Source: an uncultured Cohaesibacter sp. (lineage in GTDB: Bacteria > Pseudomonadota > Alphaproteobacteria > Rhizobiales > Cohaesibacteraceae). From it: 64,000 nt of DNA. The stretch's first letter is position 1, and every line of letters starts with the position of its first letter. This document shows, in pieces, positions 1-8,828 of the stretch. The notes beneath the pieces were generated by a model. That model saw only the letters and a list, made by a program, of their open reading frames with translations. It had not been told where the DNA came from and ran no database searches. The stretch covers positions 4,028,501-4,092,500 of the forward strand of contig NZ_OY782507.1 in assembly GCF_963677725.1 (NCBI RefSeq). The letters run 5' to 3'. The position numbers and the translations under genes were made by a program.

Positions 1-570
1 GTCGACATCTGCATTGACCGCGGCTTCCAGATCCGCGCGGTCCTTGTCGGTCAGAGCCGAGAAGGAGAGGGTGGAATCAGGGAAGCTGATGCCCTTGCGG
101 TCGGAAATCGGGCCGCCGGTGACGACTTCGGTATGGATGGCGTCCGATGCGGTGCCGATGGTGCGCAGGCGAACCTTGCCATCGTCGAGCAGCAGCATGT
201 CGCCTTCTTTGACAGAGCCGAAAATTTCCGGATGGGGCAGCTGGACGCGATGCACGTCGCCGGGCTCATCCTTCATGTCGAGGGTGAAGTTGGCGCCATT
301 TTCGAGGCGTACTTTGGTCTCGGCGAATTTGCCAAGGCGCAGTTTGGGGCCCTGAAGGTCAGCCAGAATGCCGATGGGGCGGCCGACTTCGTTTTCTACA
401 GAGCGAATTTTTGCGACGCGCTCGCGCATTTCATCGTGGGACGAGTGGCTCATGTTGATGCGGAACACATCCGCACCTGCCAGAAACAGAGCCTTGATCT
501 GTTCCTCTTTATCTGAAGCCGGGCCCAAGGTGGCCAGGATCTTGACCTTCCGATTGCGTCTTACAGTCAC
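1..570 (-). CDS. pyk: Pyruvate kinase, N-terminal part (runs off the window)
   Basis: Pyruvate kinase makes pyruvate and ATP from phosphoenolpyruvate and ADP, the last step of glycolysis, in the cytosol. The minus-strand frame stays open for 190 codons to the window edge. It shows the family's N-terminal motifs: KILATLGPAS near residues 9-18, RINMSHSSHDE (the substrate and K+ binding arginine-asparagine-serine region) near 38-48, and ADLQGPKLRLG near 69-79. The B domain follows; the catalytic C-terminal half lies outside. I chose the GTG at 570 because AGGA lies eight bases before it and translation from there begins directly at the usual N-terminus. The start is 10 bases after the stop of the DUF1036 gene, so the two are probably one operon, a pairing common in Rhizobiales. 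Confidence 0.93.
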   Translation of the reverse strand, partial: MTVRRNRKVKILATLGPASDKEEQIKALFLAGADVFRINMSHSSHDEMRERVAKIRSVENEVGRPIGILADLQGPKLRLGKFAETKVRLENGANFTLDMKDEPGDVHRVQLPHPEIFGSVKEGDMLLLDDGKVRLRTIGTASDAIHTEVVTGGPISDRKGISFPDSTLSFSALTDKDRADLEAAVNADVD

Positions 571-580
571 GGTTTTTATC

Positions 581-1054
581 CTATTCTTGATCGGTCAATT
601 GGACCGTATAATCCTGCTTCCCGGCCGTGTCGATTTCGAAAAAGCCGGTGCGCTCAAATCCCCTTGCGACACATTCGTGCGTGCCCTTGATCTTGAACTC
701 AAGATCCTGCGTGCACATGAATGCCTCGCCATTCCACTGTCCGCCCTTGTCATAATCGATGGCATGGATCAGATAGCGAGTGTTTACAAGCACGCCTTTG
801 AGGACGGTTTCGCACTTGTTCTGGTCAACGTTCCACCAGCCCTCGCTGATCCACTCACCCTTCATCTTATATCCGATGGCAAGACCGATCGTACTGCCGG
901 TCTTGTTGCATACGCGAAGGTCGGCGGCGGCCTGAAAACTGCTTGCGAGCAGCAACAGACTTGCCAGGGCGCATGTCTGGATATGTGTCTTTACTAGGGT
1001 CGTGGTCGCCGGAGCTGTTGTCTTTTTTAAAACAATCATTGGGCTCAATATCAT
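581..1054 (-). CDS. DUF1036 family secreted protein
   Basis: A 157-residue protein of the DUF1036 family, whose function is unknown. A signal peptide is visible (hydrophobic run ALASLLLLASSF ending in QAAA, cleavage about residue 44 counted from the first ATG), followed by the typical start LRVCNKTGSTIGLAIGY and conserved cysteines (CNKT, NKCET, FMCTQ, HECV) that probably form disulfides in the periplasm. The first ATG lacks a good ribosome binding site, so the true start may be the ATG or GTG a few codons further in (VKTHIQTC...). It lies just upstream of pyk on the same strand. A link to pyruvate kinase function is not established. Confidence 0.85.
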   Translation of the reverse strand: MILSPMIVLKKTTAPATTTLVKTHIQTCALASLLLLASSFQAAADLRVCNKTGSTIGLAIGYKMKGEWISEGWWNVDQNKCETVLKGVLVNTRYLIHAIDYDKGGQWNGEAFMCTQDLEFKIKGTHECVARGFERTGFFEIDTAGKQDYTVQLTDQE

Positions 1055-1513
1055 CTTGAAGGTGTTCGTAAGCCGCCTTTTGTTTCGCGTCTTGCGCCCA
1101 CAATGTCAATGCAGGAACTCTACAATAGTCGAAGACTGTGCGTTAAAGGGAATCAAATATTCCCCATTTTGTGCGGTTTTCAACTCTCCGGGGTGATCTG
1201 TTCCAACTTCCGCACCAGAGGTGGAGCGTTGCTTTGTATCGTTGAATGGATCGACCGGAAAGCTATTCTAGCGCTTCTGCCTGACGTGGGCCTGTTTAGC
1301 GTTTGTGCTTAACGGCTGTGTGACGGGCCATAATCGGTGATCAGTTGGGCGAAAAAGCGGCTGGGAGGCGGGTTTCTCACAGGATCCGTGCCAAGGGCGG
1401 CAAATCTGGGATCAGGGACAGTTTGGTCTTGTTGCTGCCATCACCTTGGATATGATGCTGGCTTTCTCGCGCTCGCTTTTGAGAGGCGGGTGACTGTCTG
1501 GAAGGGGAGACTT
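1055..1513. other. 459-base intergenic stretch, no gene recognised
   Basis: Lies between the divergent DUF1036 and DUF1244 genes and must hold both promoters. It contains a small hairpin (GGGAAT, loop CAAAT, ATTCCC at about 1149-1165). The DUF1244 frame is open upstream to about 1337, but the extra residues look non-coding and the strong ribosome binding site is at the inner ATG. No tRNA or convincing small gene seen. Confidence 0.5.
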
Positions 1514-1810
1514 ATGAGTGAGATCAGTCAAACAGAGCTGGAAGCCGCAGCCTTTCGTCGCTTGTTGGCGCATTTGCGCGAGCGGACGGATGTGCAAAAT
1601 ATCGACATGATGAATCTTGCCGGCTTTTGTCGCAATTGCCTGTCGCGCTGGTATATGGAGGCAGCCAATGAAGCTGGTCTCGATATGGACAAGGAAGAGG
1701 CGCGCGAAGTCGTCTATGGGATGCCCTACGACGTGTGGAAAGAAAAATACCAGAAAGAAGCCAGTCCTGAGCAGATTGACGCGCTCAAGATTTCGCACAA
1801 TCACGACTAA
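1514..1810 (+). CDS. DUF1244 family protein
   Basis: A 98-residue protein of the DUF1244 family, found widely in Alphaproteobacteria and some Gammaproteobacteria; its role is unknown. Family marks are the segment MMNLAGFCRNCLSRWY (residues about 34-49) with a conserved cysteine pair and the later EVVYGMPYDVWKEKYQ. The start was chosen at the ATG preceded by AGGGGAG seven bases upstream; the open frame reaches further upstream but without a ribosome binding site. The protein ends in a short histidine-containing tail. It stands alone, with 227 bases to gapR. Confidence 0.88.
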   Translation: MSEISQTELEAAAFRRLLAHLRERTDVQNIDMMNLAGFCRNCLSRWYMEAANEAGLDMDKEEAREVVYGMPYDVWKEKYQKEASPEQIDALKISHNHD

Positions 1811-2037
1811 CAGGCACAATGGGCGATAAGCCTGGATGTGCCTGATCCTGACAGCGTGTCGGGATAGGGCGGCGAAAATGGTGTGCTTGGCATCAAAGAG
1901 ACTTTGCGTCCGATTGGATCGCTGTTAAGGATGTCGCAACACAAATTTGGTTGAAGAGCGGTTAAGCTCGCTGAAGCATGATGGATCCCCGAGTGCCTGT
2001 GCTTTTGTGCGACGAACCGATAATTGGAGTATAGAAT

Positions 2038-2295
2038 ATGTCAAATCCAGGTGGTGTCGCTGCCGATCAGCTGCGCGCATTTGTCGAGCGCATCGAGCGC
2101 CTTGAAGAAGAAAAGAAAGCCATTTCCGACGACATCAAGGATGTCTATGCGGAAGCCAAGGGCAATGGCTATGACGTTAAGGTGATGCGTCAGGTGGTTC
2201 GCTTGCGCAAACAGGACAATAACGAGCGTCAGGAAATGGAAGCTCTGTTGGATCTGTATCTGCACGCATTGGGCATGGCACCAAGCGCAGAATAA
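2038..2295 (+). CDS. gapR: GapR nucleoid-associated protein (DUF2312)
   Basis: An 85-residue match to GapR, the DUF2312 protein of Alphaproteobacteria. In Caulobacter GapR binds AT-rich, overtwisted DNA ahead of replication and transcription forks and stimulates topoisomerases. The conserved core is visible: [16 protein letters not shown], then [20 protein letters not shown] and VVRLRKQD. Much of it is predicted coiled coil and helix, as needed for the DNA-clamping tetramer. The length is normal for the family. GGAG lies about eight bases before the ATG. The gene is monocistronic: a very strong Rho-independent terminator follows 25 bases after the stop. Confidence 0.93.
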   Translation: MSNPGGVAADQLRAFVERIERLEEEKKAISDDIKDVYAEAKGNGYDVKVMRQVVRLRKQDNNERQEMEALLDLYLHALGMAPSAE

Positions 2296-2320
2296 GCCAT
2301 CGAACAAGATGCTGTTGATT

Positions 2321-2354
2321 AAAACCCTGTCTCGCAAGAGGCGGGGTTTTTTTT
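2321..2354 (+). terminator. Rho-independent terminator of gapR
   Basis: A 13-base-pair stem (AAAACCCTGTCTC pairing with GAGGCGGGGTTTT, two G-U pairs) closes on a GCAA tetraloop and is followed by a run of eight T. One of the strongest terminators in the window. Confidence 0.93.
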
Positions 2355-2492
2355 GACCCTATTCATGACGTCTGTGTTAACCGGATGCGCTTTGACAGAT
2401 TATTTGCCATTCAGCCGTTATTTCTGTGCATCGGTATGTGCATAGGATAGGCGCGAGCAGGTTTCCGGGCTTGCATCTCATATATTTGTCGC

Positions 2493-2508
2493 ATAAAGAT
2501 ATCTTTAT
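2493..2508. promoter_or_regulatory. Perfect 16-bp palindrome, probable operator of the SahR-like regulator
   Basis: ATAAAGATATCTTTAT is a perfect palindrome ending 17 bases before the ATG of the ArsR-type gene. The half ATATCTTT is repeated directly at 2507-2514. Dyad sites of this size directly at the start of an ArsR-family gene usually serve autorepression; SahR proteins bind such palindromes before methionine-cycle genes. The exact match to a SahR consensus is not checked here. Confidence 0.7.
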
Positions 2509-2525
2509 ATCTTTGAGGAAATGAG

Positions 2526-3497
2526 ATGCTGTCACTTGATGAAATGGTTGGACTGTTAAAGGCGAGCGGGGAACCGACTCGTCTGCGCCTTTTGTCGTTG
2601 CTCGCGGAGGGGGATTTGTCGGTGAAGGATCTGACCGCTATTCTCAACCAGAGTCAACCGAGAATCTCGCGCCATTTGAAGCTGCTCTATGAGGCAGGTC
2701 TTGTTGACCGGCTGCCGGAAGGGGCTTGGGTCTATTATTGTCTGACACGTGATCAGGCCAAGGGGGATCTGGTCTCGGCGTCCCTGCGCCATATCGATCA
2801 GGAGGATCTGATGATTCGCCGCGATATGGAGCGACTGGCGCAGATCAAACAGACGCAGCGACAGCAGGCGACGGAATATTTCCAGCAAAATGCCGAGCGA
2901 TGGGATGAATTGCGGGCATTGCATGTGCCCGAAAGTGCTGTTGAAAGTGCCATTCTGGAGGCTTTGGGTGACAAGCCGATCCAACGGATGCTCGATCTGG
3001 GCACCGGGACGGGCAGTATGTTGTCGCTGTTGGCTGATCGCTGCCGCTTTGGTCTTGGGGTGGATGCCAACCGCTCAATGCTGGCGATTGCCCGCACGCG
3101 GCTCGACGGTCCTCACCACAATCACCTGCATGTGCAGCAGGGAGATATTCTCGACCTGACGACGCTCGATAGGACCTTCGATCTGGTGACCGTGCATCAG
3201 GTGTTGCATTATCTGGATGACCCTTCGGCCGCTCTGGTTGAGGCCGGTCGGGTGTTGCTGCCCGGTGGACGCATTCTGGTGGCTGACTTTGCCCCCCATG
3301 ATTATGAATTCTTGCGAAAGGACCATGCTCACAGACGGTTGGGTTTCTCCCGTGACGTCATGAGCCGCTGGATGCAGCAGGCAGGCTTCAACGTTCTTTC
3401 AGCGACTGATCTGGCGGAAACCCGCCGTCTTGACGAGATGAGCGACACGCCGCTGACAGTGACCATCTGGGTCGCTGAGAAACGAATGCCCGACTGA
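2526..3497 (+). CDS. ArsR-family regulator fused to SAM-dependent methyltransferase (SahR-like)
   Basis: A 323-residue two-domain protein. Residues about 5-80 are an ArsR winged helix (EPTRLRLLSLLAEGDLSV, then QPRISRHLKLLYEAGLV as recognition helix). Residues about 125-320 are a class I methyltransferase: motif I LDLGTGTGS at 156-164, the acidic residue D180 at the end of beta strand 2, and a VLHYLDDP segment. The metal-binding cysteines of metal-sensing ArsR proteins are absent. It sits directly before metF and metH, and a perfect palindrome overlaps its promoter. This is the arrangement of SahR, the S-adenosylhomocysteine-responsive repressor of the methionine cycle, so the methyltransferase fold probably serves as the ligand sensor (inference). 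Catalytic activity cannot be judged. Confidence 0.82.
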   Translation: MLSLDEMVGLLKASGEPTRLRLLSLLAEGDLSVKDLTAILNQSQPRISRHLKLLYEAGLVDRLPEGAWVYYCLTRDQAKGDLVSASLRHIDQEDLMIRRDMERLAQIKQTQRQQATEYFQQNAERWDELRALHVPESAVESAILEALGDKPIQRMLDLGTGTGSMLSLLADRCRFGLGVDANRSMLAIARTRLDGPHHNHLHVQQGDILDLTTLDRTFDLVTVHQVLHYLDDPSAALVEAGRVLLPGGRILVADFAPHDYEFLRKDHAHRRLGFSRDVMSRWMQQAGFNVLSATDLAETRRLDEMSDTPLTVTIWVAEKRMPD

Positions 3498-3634
3498 CGC
3501 CACCGCCTTTTGCCCTGAGCTGTTTGGGTGCCAGCTGATCCAACAAGGGGTCGGCCACCAAAAGAGTTGACACGACAGGCCCGGATTTCCCAAGCCGAGG
3601 CCGTCTAGACCGAGACAAGACTGAGAGAAGACTG

Positions 3635-4549
3635 ATGAACCATAATGCAGAACGCAGTGGACGCCGCAGCCAGAGCGCCGAAAAGCTGAATATTTCCTTC
3701 GAGTTCTTTCCTCCAAAGACCCCGAAGATGGAAGAGAAGCTTTGGCAATGCGTTGAGCGGTTGGCCCCTCTGGCGCCTGACTTTGTGTCCGTGACCTATG
3801 GGGCTGGGGGCTCGACCCGTGAGCGGACCCATGCGACCGTGGAGCGGATCATCAAGGAGACATCGGTTCCGGCAGCTGCCCATCTGACATGCGTCGGGGC
3901 GACCAAGGACGAAGTCAACGACGTGGTGCGCTCGTATATTGATGCGGGCGTCACGCATATTGTTGCTCTGCGTGGAGACCCGGCCGAAGGGGTTGGAACC
4001 AAATATCAGCCCCATCAGGGCGGCTATATCAACGCAGCCGATCTGGTTGGTGGCATCAAGGGGCTGGGCGATATCGAGGTGTCGGTGTCTGCCTATCCTG
4101 AAAAGCACCCGGAAAGTTCGGACTTTGCGACCGATATCGAAATGCTGCGCCAGAAGGTTGATGCTGGTGCGACGCGCGCGATCACGCAATTTTTCTTCGA
4201 CAATGATCTTTATGAAGCCTATGTCGAGCGGGTGCGCCGTGCCGGGATCTTTATTCCCATCGTGCCGGGCATTCTTCCGATCCATAATTTCGTCCAGATG
4301 GCCAATTTTGCCTCGCGCACAGGAGCCAGTGTGCCGCAATGGTTGGCCAACCGGTTTGCAGGACTGGAGGATGACGAGGAAACCCATCGTCTGGTGGCTG
4401 CTGCCATCGCCGCCGAGCAGGTGAATGATCTGCATGAACGCGGGGTCGATGATTTCCATTTTTACACCATGAACAGAGCCAACCTGTCCTATGCCATTTG
4501 CCATTTGCTGGGTCTGCGCCCAGTCAAGGCGGCGGCAGGGCAGGACTGA
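3635..4549 (+). CDS. metF: 5,10-methylenetetrahydrofolate reductase
   Basis: Reduces methylene-tetrahydrofolate to methyl-tetrahydrofolate with FAD, giving the methyl donor for MetH. The protein is 304 residues, the usual bacterial size. It shows the N-terminal [10 protein letters not shown] (residues 21-30, with the catalytic glutamate), the [13 protein letters not shown] substrate and FAD segment, [16 protein letters not shown] and PGILPI motifs. The first 18 residues before the fold are polar and less conserved. It lies 137 bases after the SahR-like gene and 95 bases before metH, so it is probably one regulated methionine unit. Confidence 0.95.
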   Translation: MNHNAERSGRRSQSAEKLNISFEFFPPKTPKMEEKLWQCVERLAPLAPDFVSVTYGAGGSTRERTHATVERIIKETSVPAAAHLTCVGATKDEVNDVVRSYIDAGVTHIVALRGDPAEGVGTKYQPHQGGYINAADLVGGIKGLGDIEVSVSAYPEKHPESSDFATDIEMLRQKVDAGATRAITQFFFDNDLYEAYVERVRRAGIFIPIVPGILPIHNFVQMANFASRTGASVPQWLANRFAGLEDDEETHRLVAAAIAAEQVNDLHERGVDDFHFYTMNRANLSYAICHLLGLRPVKAAAGQD

Positions 4550-4644
4550 GCGGCCATAGAAGACCAAGTCTGAACAGAGATATATGGCAGTGCCGAGCGG
4601 GAGAGCGACCCGCTTTGCGCTGGATAGACAAGGAACCAGTCACC

Positions 4645-7600
4645 ATGTCGAGCTTGCCTCTTAGCCCGTCTTATGACGTGCTGCGCCGTTTGGCGTCCGA
4701 CCGTATCCTCATCCTTGATGGGGCAATGGGCACTATGATTCAGCGACTTAACCTGACGGAAGAAGATTTCCGCGGAGAGCGCTTCAAAAGCTGGAATCAG
4801 GATCTGAAGGGCAACAATGACCTGCTCTCGATCACCAAACCAGAAGCCATCCGTGATATCCATCGGCAATATTATGAAGCCGGGGCGGATTTTGCGGGCA
4901 CAAATACCTTTTCCTCGACCACCATCGCGCAGGCCGACTATGCGATGGAGCATCTGGCCTATGAGCTGAATGTCGAGAGCGCCAAAATTGCCAAGGAAGC
5001 GGCCGAAGAGGTGATGGCCAAAGAGCCGGGCCGTCAATGCTTTGTCCTTGGGGCGATGGGGCCGACCAACCGGACCGCCTCGATTTCACCGGATGTCAAC
5101 AATCCCGGTTTCCGGGCGGTGTCATTCGATGTGTTGAAGGATGCCTATCGCGAAGCAGCGCGCGGCCTTCTCGATGGTGGCGCGGATGCTTTGGCCGTTG
5201 AGACGATCTTTGATACGCTGAATGCCAAGGCGGCTTTGTTTGCGATTGAAGAAGAATTTGAAGCGCGCGGCATGCGCTGGCCGGTGATCATTTCTGGCAC
5301 CATCACTGACAAATCCGGCCGTACCCTGTCTGGCCAGACAGCGGAAGCCTTCTATCATTCGATCCGTCATGCCAAGCCCTTTGCGGTCGGACTCAATTGT
5401 GCGCTTGGGGCTGCTGAGTTGCGCCAGCATGTTGCGTCGATTTCCCGGGTCGCCGAGACGCTGGTCTCAACCTATCCCAATGCAGGCCTGCCGAACGAAT
5501 TTGGCGAATATGACGAGAGCCCGGAGCATATGGCCGGGTTGATCAAGGAATTTGCCGAATCTGGTCTCGTCAATATTGTCGGTGGCTGTTGTGGCACAAC
5601 ACCGGATCATATCGCGGCGATTGCCGAGGCGGTCAAGCCGGTGAAAACCCGCGTCATCCCGACCATCGAGCAGCATATGCGCCTGTCGGGCCTTGAGCCT
5701 TTCACGCTGACGCCTGAGACCAATTTCGTCAATATCGGTGAGCGGACCAACGTCACCGGTTCGGCGAAATTCCGCAAGCTGGTCAGAGATGGTGACTATG
5801 AAGCCGCGCTTGATGTGGCCCGCCAGCAGGTGGAGAATGGTGCCCAGATCATCGATGTGAATATGGATGAAGGTCTGCTCGATTCTGAGGAGGCAATGAC
5901 CACTTTCCTCCATCTGATCGTGGCCGAGCCGGACATTTCCCGCGTGCCTGTGATGGTCGACAGCTCCAAATGGAGCGTCATCGAAGCGGGGCTGAAATGC
6001 CTGCAGGGCAAATCGGTGGTCAACTCGATCTCGATGAAGGAAGGCAAGGACGCCTTTGTCAAACAGGCCAAACTGGTGTTGCGCTATGGTGCTGCGGTAG
6101 TTGTTATGGCTTTTGACGACAAAGGTCAGGCCGACAGCCTTGAGCGCAAGATCGACATCTGCAAACGCTCCTATGACATTCTGGTCAATGAAGTGGGCTT
6201 CCCGCCCGAAGATATCATTTTTGATCCGAACGTCTTTGCGGTGGCAACCGGCATTGAAGAGCATGACAATTACGGGGTTGATTTTATTGAGGCAACCCGC
6301 TGGATCCGTCAGCATCTGCCCGGTGCTCATGTCTCTGGTGGCTTGTCCAACCTCAGTTTCTCCTTCCGTGGCAACAATCTTGTGCGCGAAGCGATGCATT
6401 CGGCCTTCCTGTTCCATGCCATCAAGGCAGGGCTCGATATGTCGATCGTCAATGCGGGCCAGCTGATGGTTTATGATCAAATCGACAAGGAGTTGTTGGA
6501 GCGGATTGAGGATGTGATCCTTAATCGCCGGCCCGATGGCACCGATCGCCTGCTGGAAGTGGCGGAACGCTACCTTCATCAGAAGGGCGAGGCTAAGGTT
6601 GTCGATCTGGCATGGCGCGAGTTACCGGTCGAGAAACGACTTGAACATGCGCTCGTTAAGGGCATTGGCGATTATGTTGAAGAGGATGTCGAAGAAGCCC
6701 GTCAGGTTGCCAGCCGTACCCTTGATGTGATCGAGGGGCCGCTGATGGATGGTATGAATGTGGTCGGCGATCTGTTTGGCGACGGCAAGATGTTCCTGCC
6801 GCAGGTGGTGAAATCTGCCCGTGTGATGAAAAAAGCCGTGGCCTATTTGCTGCCCTATATGGATGCGGAGCAGGAAGGCGAACGCCAGAGTGCCGGCAAG
6901 GTGCTGATGGCGACGGTCAAGGGCGATGTGCATGATATCGGCAAGAATATCGTTGGCGTCGTGCTGCAATGCAACGGTTACGAAGTGGTCGATCTGGGTG
7001 TCATGGTTCCGGCCAACGACATTCTTGAGGCGGCACGGCGTGAAAAGGTCGATATCATCGGCCTGTCCGGTCTGATTACACCTTCGCTTGATGAAATGTG
7101 CCATGTGGCAGCGGAAATGCAGCGGCAGGACTTTACTCAACCACTGTTGATTGGTGGCGCGACGACCTCGCAGGTGCATACGGCGGTCAAGATCGATCCG
7201 AATTATGATCGCGGTCAGACAATCTATGTGACCGATGCCAGCCGTGCGGTTGGCGTCGCCACCAAGCTGTTGTCGCGGGACAAAGATGCCTATGTTGCCG
7301 AGATCAAGGGCAGCTATGTGCAGGTGCGGGCCAAGCATGAGGCGGCGCAGGACAAGAAGCGTCGTCTGAGCATCGTCAAGGCGCGGACCAACAAGCTGGC
7401 ACCGGATTGGGCGGCCTATCAGCCAACCAAACCGTCGTTTATTGGCACCAAAGTTATTGATGATATCGATCTGGCGGATCTTGTGCCCTTTATCGATTGG
7501 ACTCCTTTCTTCTCCACCTGGGAAATGAAGGGACGTTATCCGGCGATTCTGAGCGACGATGTCTATGGTGAGGCGGCGACGAGCCTGTTCAATGACGCGC

Positions 7601-8343
7601 AGGCGATGTTGAAGCAGATTGTCGAAGAGAAATGGCTGACCGCCCGTGGTGTGATTGGCCTTTGGCCTGCCAATGGGGTTGGCGATGACATTGCTGTGTA
7701 TGGGGATGAAAGCCGCGAGAGCGAAATCGGGCGTTTCTTTGGTTTGCGTCAGCAGATGGCTGGGCGGTCAGCCCGCGCCAATGTGGCGCTTGGGGACTTT
7801 GTTGCCCCGCTAGACAGCGGTGTTGCCGATTATATCGGTGGCTTTGCGGTCTCGACCGGCTTTGGCGAGGATGTGCGCGCCAAGGCGTTTGATGCGGCTG
7901 GGGATGACTATTCCAAGATCCTGTTGCAGGCACTGGCAGACCGTCTGGCGGAAGCCTTCGCAGAAGCCATGCATCAGACAGTGCGCAAGGACTATTGGGG
8001 CTATGCCAAGGATGAGACGCTCAGCACGGAAGAGCTGATTGCGGAGACATATCAAGGTATTCGCCCGGCTCCGGGCTACCCGGCCCAGCCGGATCATACC
8101 GAGAAGGGGACGCTTTTCACGCTGCTGGATGCGGAAGCGGCCACTGGCATCAAGCTAACCGAGAGCTTTGCCATGGTGCCGGGGTCTGCGGTGTCGGGTC
8201 TGTATTTCGCTCACCCTGAGGCGCATTATTTCGGCGTCGGCAAGATCGAAAAGGATCAGGTTGAAGATTATGCCGCACGAAAAGGCTGGACGACAGAAAA
8301 AGCCGAGCGTTGGCTGGCCCCTATTCTGAATTATCGACCATGA
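4645..8343 (+). CDS. metH: Cobalamin-dependent methionine synthase
   Basis: Transfers methyl from methyl-tetrahydrofolate through cobalamin to homocysteine. The protein is 1232 residues, standard for full-length MetH. Domains in order: homocysteine-binding with LDGAMGT (24-30) and zinc ligands C252, C315 and C316; pterin-binding (about 350-620, [14 protein letters not shown] and [13 protein letters not shown]); cobalamin cap and Rossmann domain with DVHDIG giving the lower-axial H763; and a C-terminal SAM-dependent reactivation domain (about 900-1232, ending near the [12 protein letters not shown] motif and [11 protein letters not shown]). I chose the ATG at 4645; the frame is open upstream into metF but without homology. 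No cobalamin riboswitch is seen before metF or metH. A hairpin follows the stop. Confidence 0.96.
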   Translation: MSSLPLSPSYDVLRRLASDRILILDGAMGTMIQRLNLTEEDFRGERFKSWNQDLKGNNDLLSITKPEAIRDIHRQYYEAGADFAGTNTFSSTTIAQADYAMEHLAYELNVESAKIAKEAAEEVMAKEPGRQCFVLGAMGPTNRTASISPDVNNPGFRAVSFDVLKDAYREAARGLLDGGADALAVETIFDTLNAKAALFAIEEEFEARGMRWPVIISGTITDKSGRTLSGQTAEAFYHSIRHAKPFAVGLNCALGAAELRQHVASISRVAETLVSTYPNAGLPNEFGEYDESPEHMAGLIKEFAESGLVNIVGGCCGTTPDHIAAIAEAVKPVKTRVIPTIEQHMRLSGLEPFTLTPETNFVNIGERTNVTGSAKFRKLVRDGDYEAALDVARQQVENGAQIIDVNMDEGLLDSEEAMTTFLHLIVAEPDISRVPVMVDSSKWSVIEAGLKCLQGKSVVNSISMKEGKDAFVKQAKLVLRYGAAVVVMAFDDKGQADSLERKIDICKRSYDILVNEVGFPPEDIIFDPNVFAVATGIEEHDNYGVDFIEATRWIRQHLPGAHVSGGLSNLSFSFRGNNLVREAMHSAFLFHAIKAGLDMSIVNAGQLMVYDQIDKELLERIEDVILNRRPDGTDRLLEVAERYLHQKGEAKVVDLAWRELPVEKRLEHALVKGIGDYVEEDVEEARQVASRTLDVIEGPLMDGMNVVGDLFGDGKMFLPQVVKSARVMKKAVAYLLPYMDAEQEGERQSAGKVLMATVKGDVHDIGKNIVGVVLQCNGYEVVDLGVMVPANDILEAARREKVDIIGLSGLITPSLDEMCHVAAEMQRQDFTQPLLIGGATTSQVHTAVKIDPNYDRGQTIYVTDASRAVGVATKLLSRDKDAYVAEIKGSYVQVRAKHEAAQDKKRRLSIVKARTNKLAPDWAAYQPTKPSFIGTKVIDDIDLADLVPFIDWTPFFSTWEMKGRYPAILSDDVYGEAATSLFNDAQAMLKQIVEEKWLTARGVIGLWPANGVGDDIAVYGDESRESEIGRFFGLRQQMAGRSARANVALGDFVAPLDSGVADYIGGFAVSTGFGEDVRAKAFDAAGDDYSKILLQALADRLAEAFAEAMHQTVRKDYWGYAKDETLSTEELIAETYQGIRPAPGYPAQPDHTEKGTLFTLLDAEAATGIKLTESFAMVPGSAVSGLYFAHPEAHYFGVGKIEKDQVEDYAARKGWTTEKAERWLAPILNYRP

Positions 8344-8348
8344 GACAC

Positions 8349-8387
8349 TGCCCGGTTACCATGACGTAACCTGCATGGTGCCGGGCA
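8349..8387 (+). terminator. Long hairpin after metH
   Basis: TGCCCGG pairs with CCGGGCA (8349-8355 with 8381-8387) and ACCAT with ATGGT inside it, twelve pairs in all with a small asymmetric bulge. It starts five bases after the metH stop. The following T run is weak (CAGCTTTTC), so it may be a 3'-end stabilising hairpin rather than a full terminator. Confidence 0.6.
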
Positions 8388-8440
8388 ACACAGCTTTTCA
8401 GGTATAAGTAATCTTTTACATAAAGTATTCGCAAATAGAA

Positions 8441-8462
8441 AAACCGGGATAAATCCCGGTTT
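8441..8462 (-). terminator. Rho-independent terminator on the minus strand
   Basis: A perfect 9-bp stem AAACCGGGA/TCCCGGTTT with a four-base loop. On the minus strand it is followed by TTCTATTTG, which with the stem end makes a TTTTTCT run; on the plus strand there is no T run. It therefore ends a minus-strand transcript, which fits the tiny gene at 8555-8632. Confidence 0.8.
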
Positions 8463-8554
8463 ATACGCTTCCTAATTTCAGAAATAGCGTTGATTTTCAA
8501 GTGCCTTTCTGAGCTTTCCTCCCGGATGCGTGCTGATGTGGCTGGTTACTCGTT

Positions 8555-8632
8555 CTAAATAATCCCGACCACAATAGCTGCAATGAATGCGAAAGCGGCA
8601 CACAAAATCATGAAATTCATTGATTTGACCAT
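8555..8632 (-). CDS. Putative 25-residue hydrophobic (membrane) peptide
   Basis: A tiny gene below normal gene-calling size. ATG at 8632 is preceded by AGGAGAGG four bases upstream, a near-perfect ribosome binding site. The peptide begins MVKSMNF and continues with one hydrophobic run (FMILCAAFAFIAAIVVGII) to the stop TAG, with a positive N-terminus and no charge afterwards: the shape of a single-pass membrane peptide with N-terminus in. It has its own terminator 92 bases downstream (8441-8462) and a promoter-like pair upstream. I do not recognise the family. Possible roles include regulator of a membrane transporter or a type I toxin; neither has direct support. Confidence 0.65.
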   Translation of the reverse strand: MVKSMNFMILCAAFAFIAAIVVGII

Positions 8633-8651
8633 GTAACCTCTCCTATCTGCT

Positions 8652-8680
8652 ATTATTGCTTGAGATCAAGTCTACGGCAA
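8652..8680 (-). promoter_or_regulatory. Candidate promoter for the 25-residue peptide gene
   Basis: On the minus strand TTGCCG (8680-8675), a 17-base spacer and AATAAT (8657-8652). It would start transcription close to the ribosome binding site, leaving a very short leader, so an upstream promoter is also possible. Confidence 0.35.
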
Positions 8681-8828
8681 CTTAGCCTAATCGCGAAGTG
8701 AAAAAAATGCTGCAATGCAAAATAAATGTGGCATGATCCCGTGAATTGCCGATAACTCCTTGTGGTTTCAGGGGCCAGCATGCGACAATGGGGTCAATCA
8801 AAACCGGGGACAGGGTGGATATATTGCG

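Noticed and set aside
133-997. Two overlapping plus-strand open frames opposite pyk and DUF1036
   Set aside because: They are antisense to well recognised families (pyruvate kinase and DUF1036) and have no motifs of their own.
3498-3634. Possible SAM, SAH or cobalamin riboswitch before metF-metH
   Set aside because: I searched the gaps before metF and metH for the conserved cores and found none; control by the SahR-like regulator is the better reading.
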